A DNA stretch of 64,000 nt from Pseudidiomarina terrestris (GCF_030466405.1 NZ_JAGGJF010000004.1:172800-236799); one strand, 5' to 3'; numbered from the stretch's first letter, positions 37,727 to 46,471 are shown. Translations and numbers: made by a program. The notes: generated by a model not told the origin, from the letters alone.

Positions 37727-39159
37727 CCAAAAATGGTAAAGAGGTGTTCGTTTAGCCATAAGTGGGCAAAGATACTGGCAATAAAGCCTAAGGCGATTGC
37801 CGGCGCCCACTTCAGGTGACTAGCAAAGGTATAGTAACCGCGCGCTTGCCCCATCAGTGCCACACCCGCAGCTGAACCGATCGATAGCAAGCTGCCGCCG
37901 GTACCGGCCGTCAGGGTAATCAGCAGCCACTGCCCGTGGGACATATCAGGTTGCATGGAAAGGACGGCAAACATGACCGGGATGTTGTCGATAACGGCAG
38001 ACATGACCCCCAGAGCGACATTGGCTAAGGTAGGTGACCATTGTGTATAGAGGGTGTCGGAAAGTAGATGCAGGTACCCCAAAAAGCCTAAGCCCCCCAC
38101 ACACATTACAATGCCGTAAAAGAACAAGAGGGTATCCCACTCGGCGCGTTGCACGCGGCTGAAGACATCAAAAGGAACCACACTCCCGAGACGTTTTAAG
38201 CGCTCGATATCGCCGGCGCGCTCCGCCATGGCGCGTTTACGGGCCAGCGAGCCTGGCAATGTCATACGCAGGTAATAACCGAAGAACTGCAGGTAACCCA
38301 AGCCCATCATCATGCCCAGCACTGGCGGCAAATGCAGGAACATATGGCATGACACAGCGGTGGCTATAGTGAGCAGGAATAGCCCTGTGATGCGCAGTGC
38401 ACCGCGTTTTAATTCAACCTCTTCATACACCGCGTGCGGCTTTTTGTTGTCGATGAAAAAGTTCATGATCAGCGCCGGTACCAGGTAGTTCAGTACTGAG
38501 GGGATGAAGAGCACGAAGAATTCATGGAACTCGACAATGCCTGCCTGCCAGACCATCAGCGTGGTGATATCACCAAAAGGACTAAATGCGCCGCCAGCGT
38601 TTGCCGCAACAACGATGCTGACGCAGCTCATGCCAATGAATTTCTTGTCACCATCGGCCACTTTCATAACCACCGCGCACATCAGCAGGGCGGTGGTCAG
38701 GTTATCGGCGATGGGAGAGATGAAGAATGCAAGACAACCGGATATCCAGAACAACTGGCGGTAAGTAAAACCCTTTTTTACCATCCATGAGCGCAAGGCA
38801 TCGAACAAACGTCGCTCCTCCAGCGCGTTGATGTAGGTCATCGCCACTAACAGGAACAGCATGAGCTCGGCAAATTCCAGCAGGTTGTGCCGGAAGGCAT
38901 CTTCAGCGACGCCCGGAAAGCCCTGATCGATGTAGACCCAGCCAATCATCATCCAAATCAGCCCGGCAGCGACCAGAACGGGTTTAGACTTGCGCATATG
39001 CAGGCGTTCTTCGCCCATGACCAGCACATAAGCCGCGGTAAAGATGACCAGTGCGATAATACCAACGGTTGAAGTAGTTAAATCCAAGGGCCCTGACGCA
39101 GCGAATGCTGCAGGACTAACGATTAAGAAAGCGAAGGCAACAAGAAGTAGCTTCCACAT
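37723..39159 (-). CDS. nhaD: NhaD-type Na+/H+ antiporter
   Basis: A 478-residue membrane antiporter of the ion-transporter (IT) superfamily that expels sodium, as expected in marine or alkaline settings. The ATG chosen follows AAGGAAAA by 8 bases and gives a signal-like first helix 'MWKLLLVAFAFLIVSPAAFAASG'; an upstream in-frame start would add 17 polar residues. Family stretches include 'GEERLHMRKSKPVLVAAGLIWM', 'FISPIADNLTTALLMCAVVMK', 'VVAANAGGAFSPFGDITTLMVW' and 'SAVIDNIPVMFAVLSM', which hold conserved acidic and polar residues of NhaD. Confidence 0.92.
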   Translation of the reverse strand: MWKLLLVAFAFLIVSPAAFAASGPLDLTTSTVGIIALVIFTAAYVLVMGEERLHMRKSKPVLVAAGLIWMMIGWVYIDQGFPGVAEDAFRHNLLEFAELMLFLLVAMTYINALEERRLFDALRSWMVKKGFTYRQLFWISGCLAFFISPIADNLTTALLMCAVVMKVADGDKKFIGMSCVSIVVAANAGGAFSPFGDITTLMVWQAGIVEFHEFFVLFIPSVLNYLVPALIMNFFIDNKKPHAVYEEVELKRGALRITGLFLLTIATAVSCHMFLHLPPVLGMMMGLGYLQFFGYYLRMTLPGSLARKRAMAERAGDIERLKRLGSVVPFDVFSRVQRAEWDTLLFFYGIVMCVGGLGFLGYLHLLSDTLYTQWSPTLANVALGVMSAVIDNIPVMFAVLSMQPDMSHGQWLLITLTAGTGGSLLSIGSAAGVALMGQARGYYTFASHLKWAPAIALGFIASIFAHLWLNEHLFTIFG

Positions 39160-39302
39160 GTGTCTATTTTCCTTGCACACAAAGGTTGTTAGGGAGGATT
39201 GCGCGGGCATACTACCACAAAAGATGATGGCGGCAGCTGAGGGATTAGTAAATTGTTAAAGGAATAAAGAGATACCTCGAAAAAGGTAGCTCTATATAAA
39301 GG

Positions 39303-40115
39303 TTAGCTATCTGATCTATCGTGCTTTTTCACTGACTTATGCAGAATGCGGCGGTACCAGCTACGGGGCAGGAAACGCTTTAAATACCAGGCAAAGCGGC
39401 CCTGACGGTGAGGTAATGTATAGCTTTGTTGCCGTTCGATAGTACGCATTATACTTTTGGCGATATCGGTCGCGTTCAATTTGCTCGACGCCATGAGTTT
39501 GTCGAGCTTCGCTTCCATTCCTTCAATGTTGGAGCGCATGCCTTTGCCGAGGTTGGTTTTGAAAAACGAGGGACAAGCGACAGCGACATGAATGTTGTCC
39601 CCGGCAAGCTCGTTTTGCAGGGTCTCTGACAGGCTCACGACTGCAGCTTTGGTGGCGTTATAGGCGCTCATATTGGGCACATCCAGTAAACCAGCCATAG
39701 AAGCTACATTAATAATGTGACCCCCGCCTTGTTGCTGCAACATAGGCACGAAGACTTTGCAGCCACGCACAACACCGAGCAGGTTGATATCGATAATCCA
39801 TTGCCAGTCGCTGATGCTGGTATCGGTGAGCTTGCCCACCTGCGCCACGCCTGCATTATTTACCACCACGTCAACGCCTTGCCAGCGCTCGGTCAGAGCT
39901 TCGGCAACCTGCTCAAGATCTTTGATCCGGGTGACATCGCCGGGCATGAAAAAGCTATCTGCCTGTAACCGCTGTAAGCTACTAATCACTGCCTCACCGC
40001 GTTCTTCATCGCGATCTACAATGCACACTCGCCAGCCCGCCTTTGCTGCTAATTGAGCCAAAGCAAATCCCAGTCCACTGGCGCCGCCAGTGATGACGAT
40101 ACGTTTGTTGTGCAT
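39303..40115 (-). CDS. Short-chain dehydrogenase/reductase
   Basis: A 270-residue classical SDR. Cofactor motif 'VITGGASGLGFALAQLA' (TGxxxGxG), 'VVNNAGVAQVG' (NNAG), catalytic Ser in 'INVASMAGLLD' and the Tyr/Lys pair in 'SAYNATKAAVV'. The C-terminus is basic ('WYLKRFLPRSWYRRILHKSVKK'), which could bring it to the membrane. The Asp after the second strand ('VDRDEE') favours NAD(H). The substrate is unknown. It lies 11 bases after the diguanylate cyclase gene and is probably cotranscribed. Confidence 0.85.
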   Translation of the reverse strand: MHNKRIVITGGASGLGFALAQLAAKAGWRVCIVDRDEERGEAVISSLQRLQADSFFMPGDVTRIKDLEQVAEALTERWQGVDVVVNNAGVAQVGKLTDTSISDWQWIIDINLLGVVRGCKVFVPMLQQQGGGHIINVASMAGLLDVPNMSAYNATKAAVVSLSETLQNELAGDNIHVAVACPSFFKTNLGKGMRSNIEGMEAKLDKLMASSKLNATDIAKSIMRTIERQQSYTLPHRQGRFAWYLKRFLPRSWYRRILHKSVKKHDRSDS

Positions 40116-40126
40116 GTTAGTAGGTC

Positions 40127-42253
40127 CTACAAGGTTTCAATTGAAATGCGATTACGGCCAGAATCTTTACTTTGATACAGCAATTTATCGGCATGCGCAA
40201 CCAAACGGCGGAAGCTACCACCGGAAAAGCTGCTGCGTACTTCGACGATGCCCATGCTCATGTTCAGCGGGATCATCTGTCCCTCAACCTGGCACGAGGT
40301 GGCGAGTGCGTCCTGGAACTCTTTAGCAAGTGCACGCAGGTCATCCACTTCGCTGACAAACACGGCAAACTCTTCGCCGCCATAGCGGCCAACCAGACAA
40401 CCTTTGCGCTCGAAGTATTCTTTCAGTATCAGCCCAACCATGCGGATGCATTCATCGCCCACGGGATGACCCATGGTGTCATTGATGCGTTTGAAGTGAT
40501 CAATATCCATCAGAATTAGGGCAACATGCTTACGGGTGGCCATAGCTTCGTGATAGCGCTGTTCCGCCAGATCATCGAAGGTACGGCGGTTTAACAATTC
40601 AGTTAGGCCATCTTCCCGGGCTAATTTTTCCAACTTGCCATTTAATTTCTCCAGGTCGGCAGTTTTTTCCTGGACCTGAGTTTGAAGCTGGCGATTAAAG
40701 TTCACCATCAACTTACGTGCGGAAATAAGATTGTCTGCAATGGTGCGTACCTCACGACTCATCTCGGACTGATCGATAGCAAGAGGCAGGTCGGTGTCAT
40801 GATTCAGCTGCTCAGCGAGACTCTCCAATGGCCGTGTAATTTCGCGTGCGAAGCGGCGGGTGACCAGAGCAAACAAAGCGCCTATCAGAATGAGAAAAAC
40901 AAACAAAACAATCAGATTATGAGCGAATAATTGAGTAAGCTGTTCGGGACTCGAGAATACATAAATATTCCAGCCATATTTGTTCAAGCGCTGGGTATAG
41001 AGCATGTCACGATTCTGAAGTCGCGTTAAGGGTAAGTCCTGCGTATATAAATTAAGCAGGTTACGTGGTGAAAAGCTTGCCAGTGCGATTAAATTAAGTT
41101 GATCAGAGGCGAAAATAACCTGGTTATCGTTATCGGTAACGACCACTGATTGATACCGTGGATCGATATCCGTGCGCCGTACCAGGCGGTTCAGCTCTGG
41201 AATATCCAGAGAGCCTTCAACAATCCCCATGAACTCCCCGTTTTTAAGCAGCGGCTCGCTTATGGCAATAATGGGCTGCGTCCCGAATCCACGTCCCCTG
41301 AAGGCACTGGAAACATAGCCTTCACGGGTCGCTTTTGGCGCCTGAAAATAATTACGGTCATCAATATCCGGCAAGGTTGAGGTTTGTGTCAGAACTTCAC
41401 CAAAATGGTCAGTTGGCACGCCATGCAAGATCTTGCCATTGGCATCTGCGCGCAACATGGAGACAAAGCTTGGGTAATTATTCTGGGTCAGTGCCATTAA
41501 CTCGAGTTGCTCCTCAAAACTAGCAAGCGAAGCCATGCTATCGCGCAGGTTTCGCACCGCGACCACATAATCGGTAACGAAATCCTCAGTGACTTCACGC
41601 AGGCTGTTTGCTTTGGCACCGATGTCAGCAACGATTTGTTGTTCTATCTGCTGTGCTGAACGCACGGTATAGAGGAAAGAGAAGGATAAAGATGTGACGA
41701 CAATACAGAGAAAGCTGAGGTAAAAAATTCGACCCGTGAGGGAGTCGGATACCGGTTTCATGGGCACCACGCGCCAACTTTTGGGAACCAGCTGGAACAG
41801 CAAAATCGCCAGGGCGGTGTACAGCAAGCCGTTGAACACCAGCTTTGCCATAATAATGACCAGAAAATCTGTCGGCAAATCGAGAACTGTCGGAAGGTAG
41901 AGATAGGACATAGGAATGCCCAGTAACACCCAGTATAGGAGGTCCGCCAATAAAATAGGAACTTTGCGACGGTACAGCAGGTAGACAGTTAACACTTCTG
42001 AAATGAGGGTGATGAAGAAAAAGGCGTTCTGGGTATAGAGGTAGACGGCAGCGGAAGCCATTAACGCCGCGATAACAGCGGCGGTGAGGCCACGGGTAAA
42101 TAGCGCCAAAAATACGATCATCTGGCCCAGTAGGATCGTCACCGAACCGTAAACCTCGAATGCGAGGAAATAGTTAATTATGGCGGCAACAGAGCCGTAG
42201 CCCAGACCCCAGGAAACGTTGGTAAGATGATGATTTACACTGGCATTTCGCAC
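40127..42253 (-). CDS. Membrane diguanylate cyclase with periplasmic sensor
   Basis: A 708-residue protein. The GTG start is chosen because AGGTGA lies just upstream (AGG is 7 bases away); the longer frame to 42433 adds 60 basic residues and lacks a ribosome-binding site. Order: about six membrane helices (residues 10-190, a MASE-like module), a further helix at about 215-235, a double-Cache-like extracytoplasmic domain (about 240-455), a second membrane helix ('HNLIVLFVFLILIGALFALV'), HAMP-like linker, coiled coil and GGDEF domain. The active site is intact (GGEEF in 'VGRYGGEEFAVF'), so it should make cyclic di-GMP. No RxxD inhibitory site precedes the motif. Confidence 0.88.
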   Translation of the reverse strand: MRNASVNHHLTNVSWGLGYGSVAAIINYFLAFEVYGSVTILLGQMIVFLALFTRGLTAAVIAALMASAAVYLYTQNAFFFITLISEVLTVYLLYRRKVPILLADLLYWVLLGIPMSYLYLPTVLDLPTDFLVIIMAKLVFNGLLYTALAILLFQLVPKSWRVVPMKPVSDSLTGRIFYLSFLCIVVTSLSFSFLYTVRSAQQIEQQIVADIGAKANSLREVTEDFVTDYVVAVRNLRDSMASLASFEEQLELMALTQNNYPSFVSMLRADANGKILHGVPTDHFGEVLTQTSTLPDIDDRNYFQAPKATREGYVSSAFRGRGFGTQPIIAISEPLLKNGEFMGIVEGSLDIPELNRLVRRTDIDPRYQSVVVTDNDNQVIFASDQLNLIALASFSPRNLLNLYTQDLPLTRLQNRDMLYTQRLNKYGWNIYVFSSPEQLTQLFAHNLIVLFVFLILIGALFALVTRRFAREITRPLESLAEQLNHDTDLPLAIDQSEMSREVRTIADNLISARKLMVNFNRQLQTQVQEKTADLEKLNGKLEKLAREDGLTELLNRRTFDDLAEQRYHEAMATRKHVALILMDIDHFKRINDTMGHPVGDECIRMVGLILKEYFERKGCLVGRYGGEEFAVFVSEVDDLRALAKEFQDALATSCQVEGQMIPLNMSMGIVEVRSSFSGGSFRRLVAHADKLLYQSKDSGRNRISIETL

Positions 42254-42503
42254 AATGTCACCTAAAAAAAAGAAAGTTAAGTTGAGGTTAGCATAAAAAA
42301 CAAGCAGGTGAACCCGAAATCTATGCCGCCTTTTACTTCCTAATTTGGTTAACAGGTGGTCACAAAATGTACACCGCCGCCCCCGTCTATTGCTATAGAA
42401 GCCTTTCCCTGCTGGTTTTTCGACTATATTCAAGCCTTAAGGCCAGATGCCTTAGTGGTTCAAGAAGGGATGATCTAAACCAAGTTTTTCAGGAGAAAAA
42501 CCA

Positions 42504-43262
42504 ATGAAGAAATTTTTATTACTAATAAGTGTTTGTTTTTGTATAACGCCACTCCTAAGTCAGGTCGCCAGCGCAGATAATCACGAACGGGAGAGTTTTT
42601 ATCTCTCCACAACCGAGTTGTCGGTGAAGCTGGGTCACACCCAGGCCTTCATGGATGGCGTGAAAGCGGTTCGCGAGTGTTATAAAAATGCCGGTGATGA
42701 CACACCATGGTGGATTTGGAGTCGCATCCAGGGGCCCGGCAGTGTATTTGTTGTCACGGGCAACTATGAGAACTGGCAAGAGTTCTTTGCTGATGACGCT
42801 ACGGATGAAAGCTGCCGCGGAGTGGTACAAGAACGTGTTTTACCACATCTGGATTCAACCGACCATCAGATAGCAAGCTATATGCCTGACTGGAGTTCTG
42901 ACCAACCGTCCGCTGCCAGCTTTGTTGTTGTCTATTATTTTACGGTGAGTGACTTCGAATTATTCGAGAAAACCGTGGCAGCAATCGAGAAAGGCATCAA
43001 AGGTGATGGGGGACAAAGCGCAGACTGGTATTACAAAATGGGCGGACGCGACTCCTCTCACTTCTTTGTCGTTGAACCCTATGCTGATGCCGCTGCCTTA
43101 GATGCCGAAGATCCAGGTGTCTGGAAGCGTCTTGAAACAGCAGTTGGCAAGAAAAAAGCTGAGAAGCTACAAGCCGATTTCAGAGCATCAGTCAGTGAAT
43201 GGTGGAGCTACATGTACGCATTGCACCAAGATCTGAGCTACATGCCAGAATCATCAGAGTAA
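42504..43262 (+). CDS. Secreted protein of unknown function
   Basis: A 252-residue protein with a strong ribosome-binding site (AGGAG) and a signal peptide (MKKFLLLISVCFCITPLLSQ, cleavage near ASA-D). I do not recognise the family. The mature part seems to consist of two similar halves (about 27-130 and 135-245), each with a strand such as 'SVFVVTGNYENWQEFFAD' or 'SHFFVVEPYADAAALDAED' and helices ending in Trp/Tyr-rich stretches ('WWSYMYALHQDLSYM'). This recalls a duplicated ferredoxin-like (dimeric alpha/beta barrel) fold, a guess from pattern only. It lies just left of the tRNA-Phe-associated insertion and divergent from the diguanylate cyclase gene. Confidence 0.7.
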   Translation: MKKFLLLISVCFCITPLLSQVASADNHERESFYLSTTELSVKLGHTQAFMDGVKAVRECYKNAGDDTPWWIWSRIQGPGSVFVVTGNYENWQEFFADDATDESCRGVVQERVLPHLDSTDHQIASYMPDWSSDQPSAASFVVVYYFTVSDFELFEKTVAAIEKGIKGDGGQSADWYYKMGGRDSSHFFVVEPYADAAALDAEDPGVWKRLETAVGKKKAEKLQADFRASVSEWWSYMYALHQDLSYMPESSE

Positions 43263-43631
43263 ACCACATAGCTTTAGCCAGGCTCAGGGATGGGCCTCGC
43301 TAACGCTCTTCGCCCGCTTGATTGTATTCGACCCTGCCGAAACGAAAAAAGCCCCGCACATGCTCACCGCCGCAGCTACTCACGTCAATGCGCTGCTCAC
43401 TGGAATTTCTGTGACTCGACTAATTTGGGTGCATGATTGGCATTAGGAATAACCAGAACGTTGGATCGGGTAATCAATTGTAAGACGCATGAGCTATTAT
43501 TGATTATAGGTTTAATGAATCGTGTAAGACGTACGCTAAGAATTGAGCCTCACACCCTGCAGTTGTCATGGAGATCCAACAGGTTCAGGTGGTAAACGCA
43601 ATCAAAAATAATCACTCTGAGGAGAGGGGAT
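43263..43631. other. 369-base gene-free stretch at the left end of the tRNA-Phe insertion
   Basis: No reading frame with a plausible start was found here. It contains the left copy of the 23-bp direct repeat (43340-43362). It also contains two copies of TGTAAGACG (about 43480 and 43526) in an A/T-rich part that probably holds the promoter of the following gene, whose ATG is preceded by GAGGAGAGG. Confidence 0.5.
43340..43362 (+). repeat. Left copy of 23-bp direct repeat (candidate attL)
   Basis: Identical over 23 bases to 46428-46450 (core GAAAAAAGCCCCGCACATG). In the right copy this sequence is the T-run and distal stem half of the tRNA-Phe terminator; here the matching other half of the stem is absent, so this copy looks like a by-product of insertion. 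Spacing between copies is 3088 bases. Confidence 0.7.
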
Positions 43632-44090
43632 ATGCAAGTCGAAACAATTAGAGATGTGCTCAATTGGACGATTTCTTTTCACCGTAACTTAAAAGACTGC
43701 TTGCTACATTGCTCTAAGCAGAACAAGGACGAGCGCTCGCAGATGATCCTTCGTTATTTGGCCGAGCATGAGGGCAGTCTTGAGCGTATGGTGAAAGGAT
43801 TTGAAAATATTGCTGAGGAAAAAGCACTGAATACCTGGTGTTATGACTATATTGATAAACACCCAATTGTTGAACATGGTCACTGCGATTCACCTTTTAA
43901 AGAGATGGATATGTCGCACATTATGGAGAAGATAGTCAACCATCATGAACAGGTGCTCGAACTTTACAATCATCTTTATTCTCGTGTCGATATAAATAGT
44001 GCAAAAGAGTTGCTCGAAACGATCCAAAATGTAGAAGAAAACGAGATAAAACGAATGGTACAAACAGCGAACCGCTTTTCTGATATGTAG
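43632..44090 (+). CDS. Small His/Glu-rich helical protein, possible ferritin/hemerythrin-like bundle
   Basis: A 152-residue cytoplasmic protein, almost all predicted helix and without a signal peptide. Candidate metal ligands are spaced like those of a four-helix bundle: His17, His26, Glu45-His46-Glu47, Glu51, His104-His105-Glu106, Glu110, His114, Glu135-Glu136, Glu138, plus Cys23, Cys27, Cys70 and Cys85. The 'HHEQVLELYNH' and 'VEENEIKRMV' stretches resemble ferritin/rubrerythrin-type ExxH elements. I do not know the family name. It lies 69 bases before a Cu+-type ATPase and inside the same pair of direct repeats, so a role in metal binding is plausible. Codon use looks more A/T-rich than that of the core neighbours. 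GAGGAGAGG precedes the ATG. Confidence 0.65.
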   Translation: MQVETIRDVLNWTISFHRNLKDCLLHCSKQNKDERSQMILRYLAEHEGSLERMVKGFENIAEEKALNTWCYDYIDKHPIVEHGHCDSPFKEMDMSHIMEKIVNHHEQVLELYNHLYSRVDINSAKELLETIQNVEENEIKRMVQTANRFSDM

Positions 44091-44159
44091 CTTTTTGGGA
44101 ACGTTGATTATTCACCGGTAAGCCCCGGTTTGACTGGAGCTATCGCTTCGGAGATAACC

Positions 44160-46451
44160 ATGAGCAAAACAATGAAAGGCGACAAGAGTCGGGTAAGGTT
44201 CACGGTACCCGGGATGGGATCCGATCATTGCGCAGGAATAGTAAAAACGTCGTTGAAACGACTGAAGGGCATGGGTGATGTCAGAACCAACATTGCGGCT
44301 CATCGCGTCGAAGCTCATTATGATCCAGAAGTTTTAGACCTTGAGGAAATGAAAACAGCCATAGAAAAGGCTGGCTATGATGTTGCTCAAGTATCGACTC
44401 TAGATAACGATGATTATGGCCAGGATGTCGCAATCGAAGAGGCTTATTTAAGCCAAGCCGCCAAGCGGCTGTGGATTGCCGGGATACCCACGACCCTCAT
44501 TATGCTGTTAATGGTGCCACATATGTTTTGGCAACCTATTCCGGGTTATCTGGCCATCATAGCTGTATTAGCATTCCCTGTAGTATTTCTGTTTGGCGGC
44601 GCTGCGACGCATAAGTCAAGCTGGCGTTCGCTTACCAATCGCACATTCAACATGGATGTGCTGATTTCTCTTGGCAGTGTTCCGCCTTATCTCATTGGCC
44701 TGGTCGGCTTTTTCTACACCATGACCTCATTTATCGAAATGGCTGCCACCATCATGACGTTCCACTTACTGGGACGTTATCTCGAAGCTAAAGCGAAAGG
44801 ACGCGCATCTCAAGCGATTCGTAAATTGGTAACCATGGGCGCAAAAACGGCTCGTGTAGAGCGAGATGGTAAAGAGTCAGAAGTTCCTGTCAAAGAACTA
44901 AAACCCGGCGATATTATGGCGATCCGGCCCGGCGATAAGATCCCGACCGATGGTGAGGTAGTGGATGGTGAAAGTCACCTGGACGAATCTATTGCCACCG
45001 GCGAATCCGTCCCAGTCTTTAAATCTAAAGGTGATACTGTTATTGGCGCAACGATTAATAAAGAAGGTCGCTTGCGGGTCAAAGTGACCAAAGTGGGCGG
45101 TGACACCTTTTTGTCTCAGGTTATTAAGTTAGTTGAACAAGCGCAGGGCTCGCGGGTGCCTATTCAGGAGTTTGCTGACCGTATGACCGGTCGCTTTGTC
45201 CCCATCGTTTTGTTGGTTGCACTGGTTAGCTTTATCGTATGGCTGCTTGCGGCGGATACCTTGCGGCCTGTTCTGGAATGGGGCGCAGGCTTTTTACCCT
45301 GGGTTGACCCTGATGCAAGCAACCTCGTACTCGCGATATTGTCAGCGGTAGCTGTATTGGTTATTGCCTGTCCCTGTGCGTTGGGTTTGGCAACGCCCAC
45401 AGCCTTGATGGTTGGCTCGGGTATCGGAGCCGAGCGGGGTATTTTAATTCGCTCGGGCGAAGCCATTCAAACGTTCAAAGATATTCAGGTTATGGTGTTG
45501 GATAAAACCGGCACTATTACCCGAGGTCAGCCTAAGTTGACCGAAGTGGTAACCGCAAAAGGTGTTACTGAGCAGGAACTCCTACACTGGGCGGCGGCGG
45601 TGGAAAATGCTTCGGAACATCCAATTGCGAGAGCCATTGTTGAAGGAGCTGTCGAGCGTAATGTGTCATCCGCTGAGGTTACTGATTTTCGCTCAACTGG
45701 TGCTCGAGGGGTCTCAGGGTGGGTGGATGGGGCTTTTGTGTTAATTGGCAACCGCAGGTTGCTGGATGAAGAGAATGTTGGCGCCCTGAAGGACTTCGAT
45801 TCGGAGCTGGACAAGTTAGAAGGCCTGGGCCGAACTGCAGTTCTGGTTGCGGTTGATGGCAGCGCACGCGGCATTGTTGCCGTTGCCGATACCATTAAGC
45901 AGGAATCGTTAGCCGCTATTCGCGGTATGCATGAGCTTGGTCTGCACGTGGTGATGATCACCGGTGATAATGAACGTGCTGCTCGTGCCGTGGCTAACGA
46001 AGTAGGGATCGACGAAGTGCAGGCTGGAGTATTGCCTGCTGGAAAAGTTGATGCGGTGCGCAAATTACAGGAAAAATACGGTAACTACGTAGCTATGGTC
46101 GGCGACGGCATTAATGATGCGCCAGCCTTAAAGCAAGCCAACGTGGGTATAGCCATCGGCGCAGGCGCCGACGTGGCCATTGAGGCCGCAGACGTAACCT
46201 TAGTGCGCGGTGAGCTTACTGGTGTTGTCGACGCGATGCATTTATCGCGGGCGACGTTCGGTAAGATTTTGCAAAATTTGCTTTGGGCGAGTGCGTACAA
46301 CGTCGCTGCCATTCCCATTGCCGCGGTAGGCTTGCTGCACCCAATGATTGGTGTCGTGGCCATGACTGCAAGTTCGCTGTCAGTCATCGGTAATTCACTG
46401 CTATTGAAGCGCCAGTTTTCATCACCAAAACGAAAAAAGCCCCGCACATGA
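44160..46451 (+). CDS. Cu+-type P1B ATPase with unusual heavy-metal-binding domain
   Basis: A 763-residue metal exporter. The ATG at 44160 follows GGAG by 7 bases; an upstream TTG would add 10 residues. The N-terminal HMA domain (about 10-75) reads 'VPGMGSDHC' in place of GMxCxxC, so only one Cys (Cys24) remains. The core is complete: 'GESVPVF' actuator region, CPC in 'VIACPCALGLATPTALM', phosphorylation site 'DKTGTIT', 'SEHPIARAI', 'TGDNERAA' and 'GDGINDAPAL'. The P1B-1 (Cu+/Ag+) signature YN in 'WASAYNVAA' and 'MTASSLSVIGNS' support copper or silver. The last residues (KRKKPRT) are encoded by the 23-bp repeat shared with the tRNA-Phe terminator, and the stop codon straddles the repeat boundary. 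No CueR-type operator was seen. Confidence 0.9.
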   Translation: MSKTMKGDKSRVRFTVPGMGSDHCAGIVKTSLKRLKGMGDVRTNIAAHRVEAHYDPEVLDLEEMKTAIEKAGYDVAQVSTLDNDDYGQDVAIEEAYLSQAAKRLWIAGIPTTLIMLLMVPHMFWQPIPGYLAIIAVLAFPVVFLFGGAATHKSSWRSLTNRTFNMDVLISLGSVPPYLIGLVGFFYTMTSFIEMAATIMTFHLLGRYLEAKAKGRASQAIRKLVTMGAKTARVERDGKESEVPVKELKPGDIMAIRPGDKIPTDGEVVDGESHLDESIATGESVPVFKSKGDTVIGATINKEGRLRVKVTKVGGDTFLSQVIKLVEQAQGSRVPIQEFADRMTGRFVPIVLLVALVSFIVWLLAADTLRPVLEWGAGFLPWVDPDASNLVLAILSAVAVLVIACPCALGLATPTALMVGSGIGAERGILIRSGEAIQTFKDIQVMVLDKTGTITRGQPKLTEVVTAKGVTEQELLHWAAAVENASEHPIARAIVEGAVERNVSSAEVTDFRSTGARGVSGWVDGAFVLIGNRRLLDEENVGALKDFDSELDKLEGLGRTAVLVAVDGSARGIVAVADTIKQESLAAIRGMHELGLHVVMITGDNERAARAVANEVGIDEVQAGVLPAGKVDAVRKLQEKYGNYVAMVGDGINDAPALKQANVGIAIGAGADVAIEAADVTLVRGELTGVVDAMHLSRATFGKILQNLLWASAYNVAAIPIAAVGLLHPMIGVVAMTASSLSVIGNSLLLKRQFSSPKRKKPRT
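46428..46450 (+). repeat. Right copy of 23-bp direct repeat (candidate attR)
   Basis: Perfect match to 43340-43362. It overlaps the last codons of the ATPase gene and the distal half of the tRNA-Phe terminator. The base after it (46451) completes the ATPase stop codon TGA. Confidence 0.7.
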
Positions 46452-46460
46452 GTGCGAGGC
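46433..46460 (-). terminator. Terminator of tRNA-Phe, overlapping the ATPase 3' end
   Basis: On the minus strand: 9-bp stem GCCTCGCAC / GTGCGGGGC, loop TCAT, then TTTTTT, beginning 11 bases after the tRNA CCA end. The distal stem half and T-run lie inside the direct repeat. Confidence 0.9.
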
Positions 46461-46471
46461 CTTTAGAATAA

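Noticed and set aside
43340..46450. Insertion sequence or composite transposon
   Set aside because: The flanking repeats are direct, not inverted, and there is no transposase; a tRNA-adjacent insertion explains them better.
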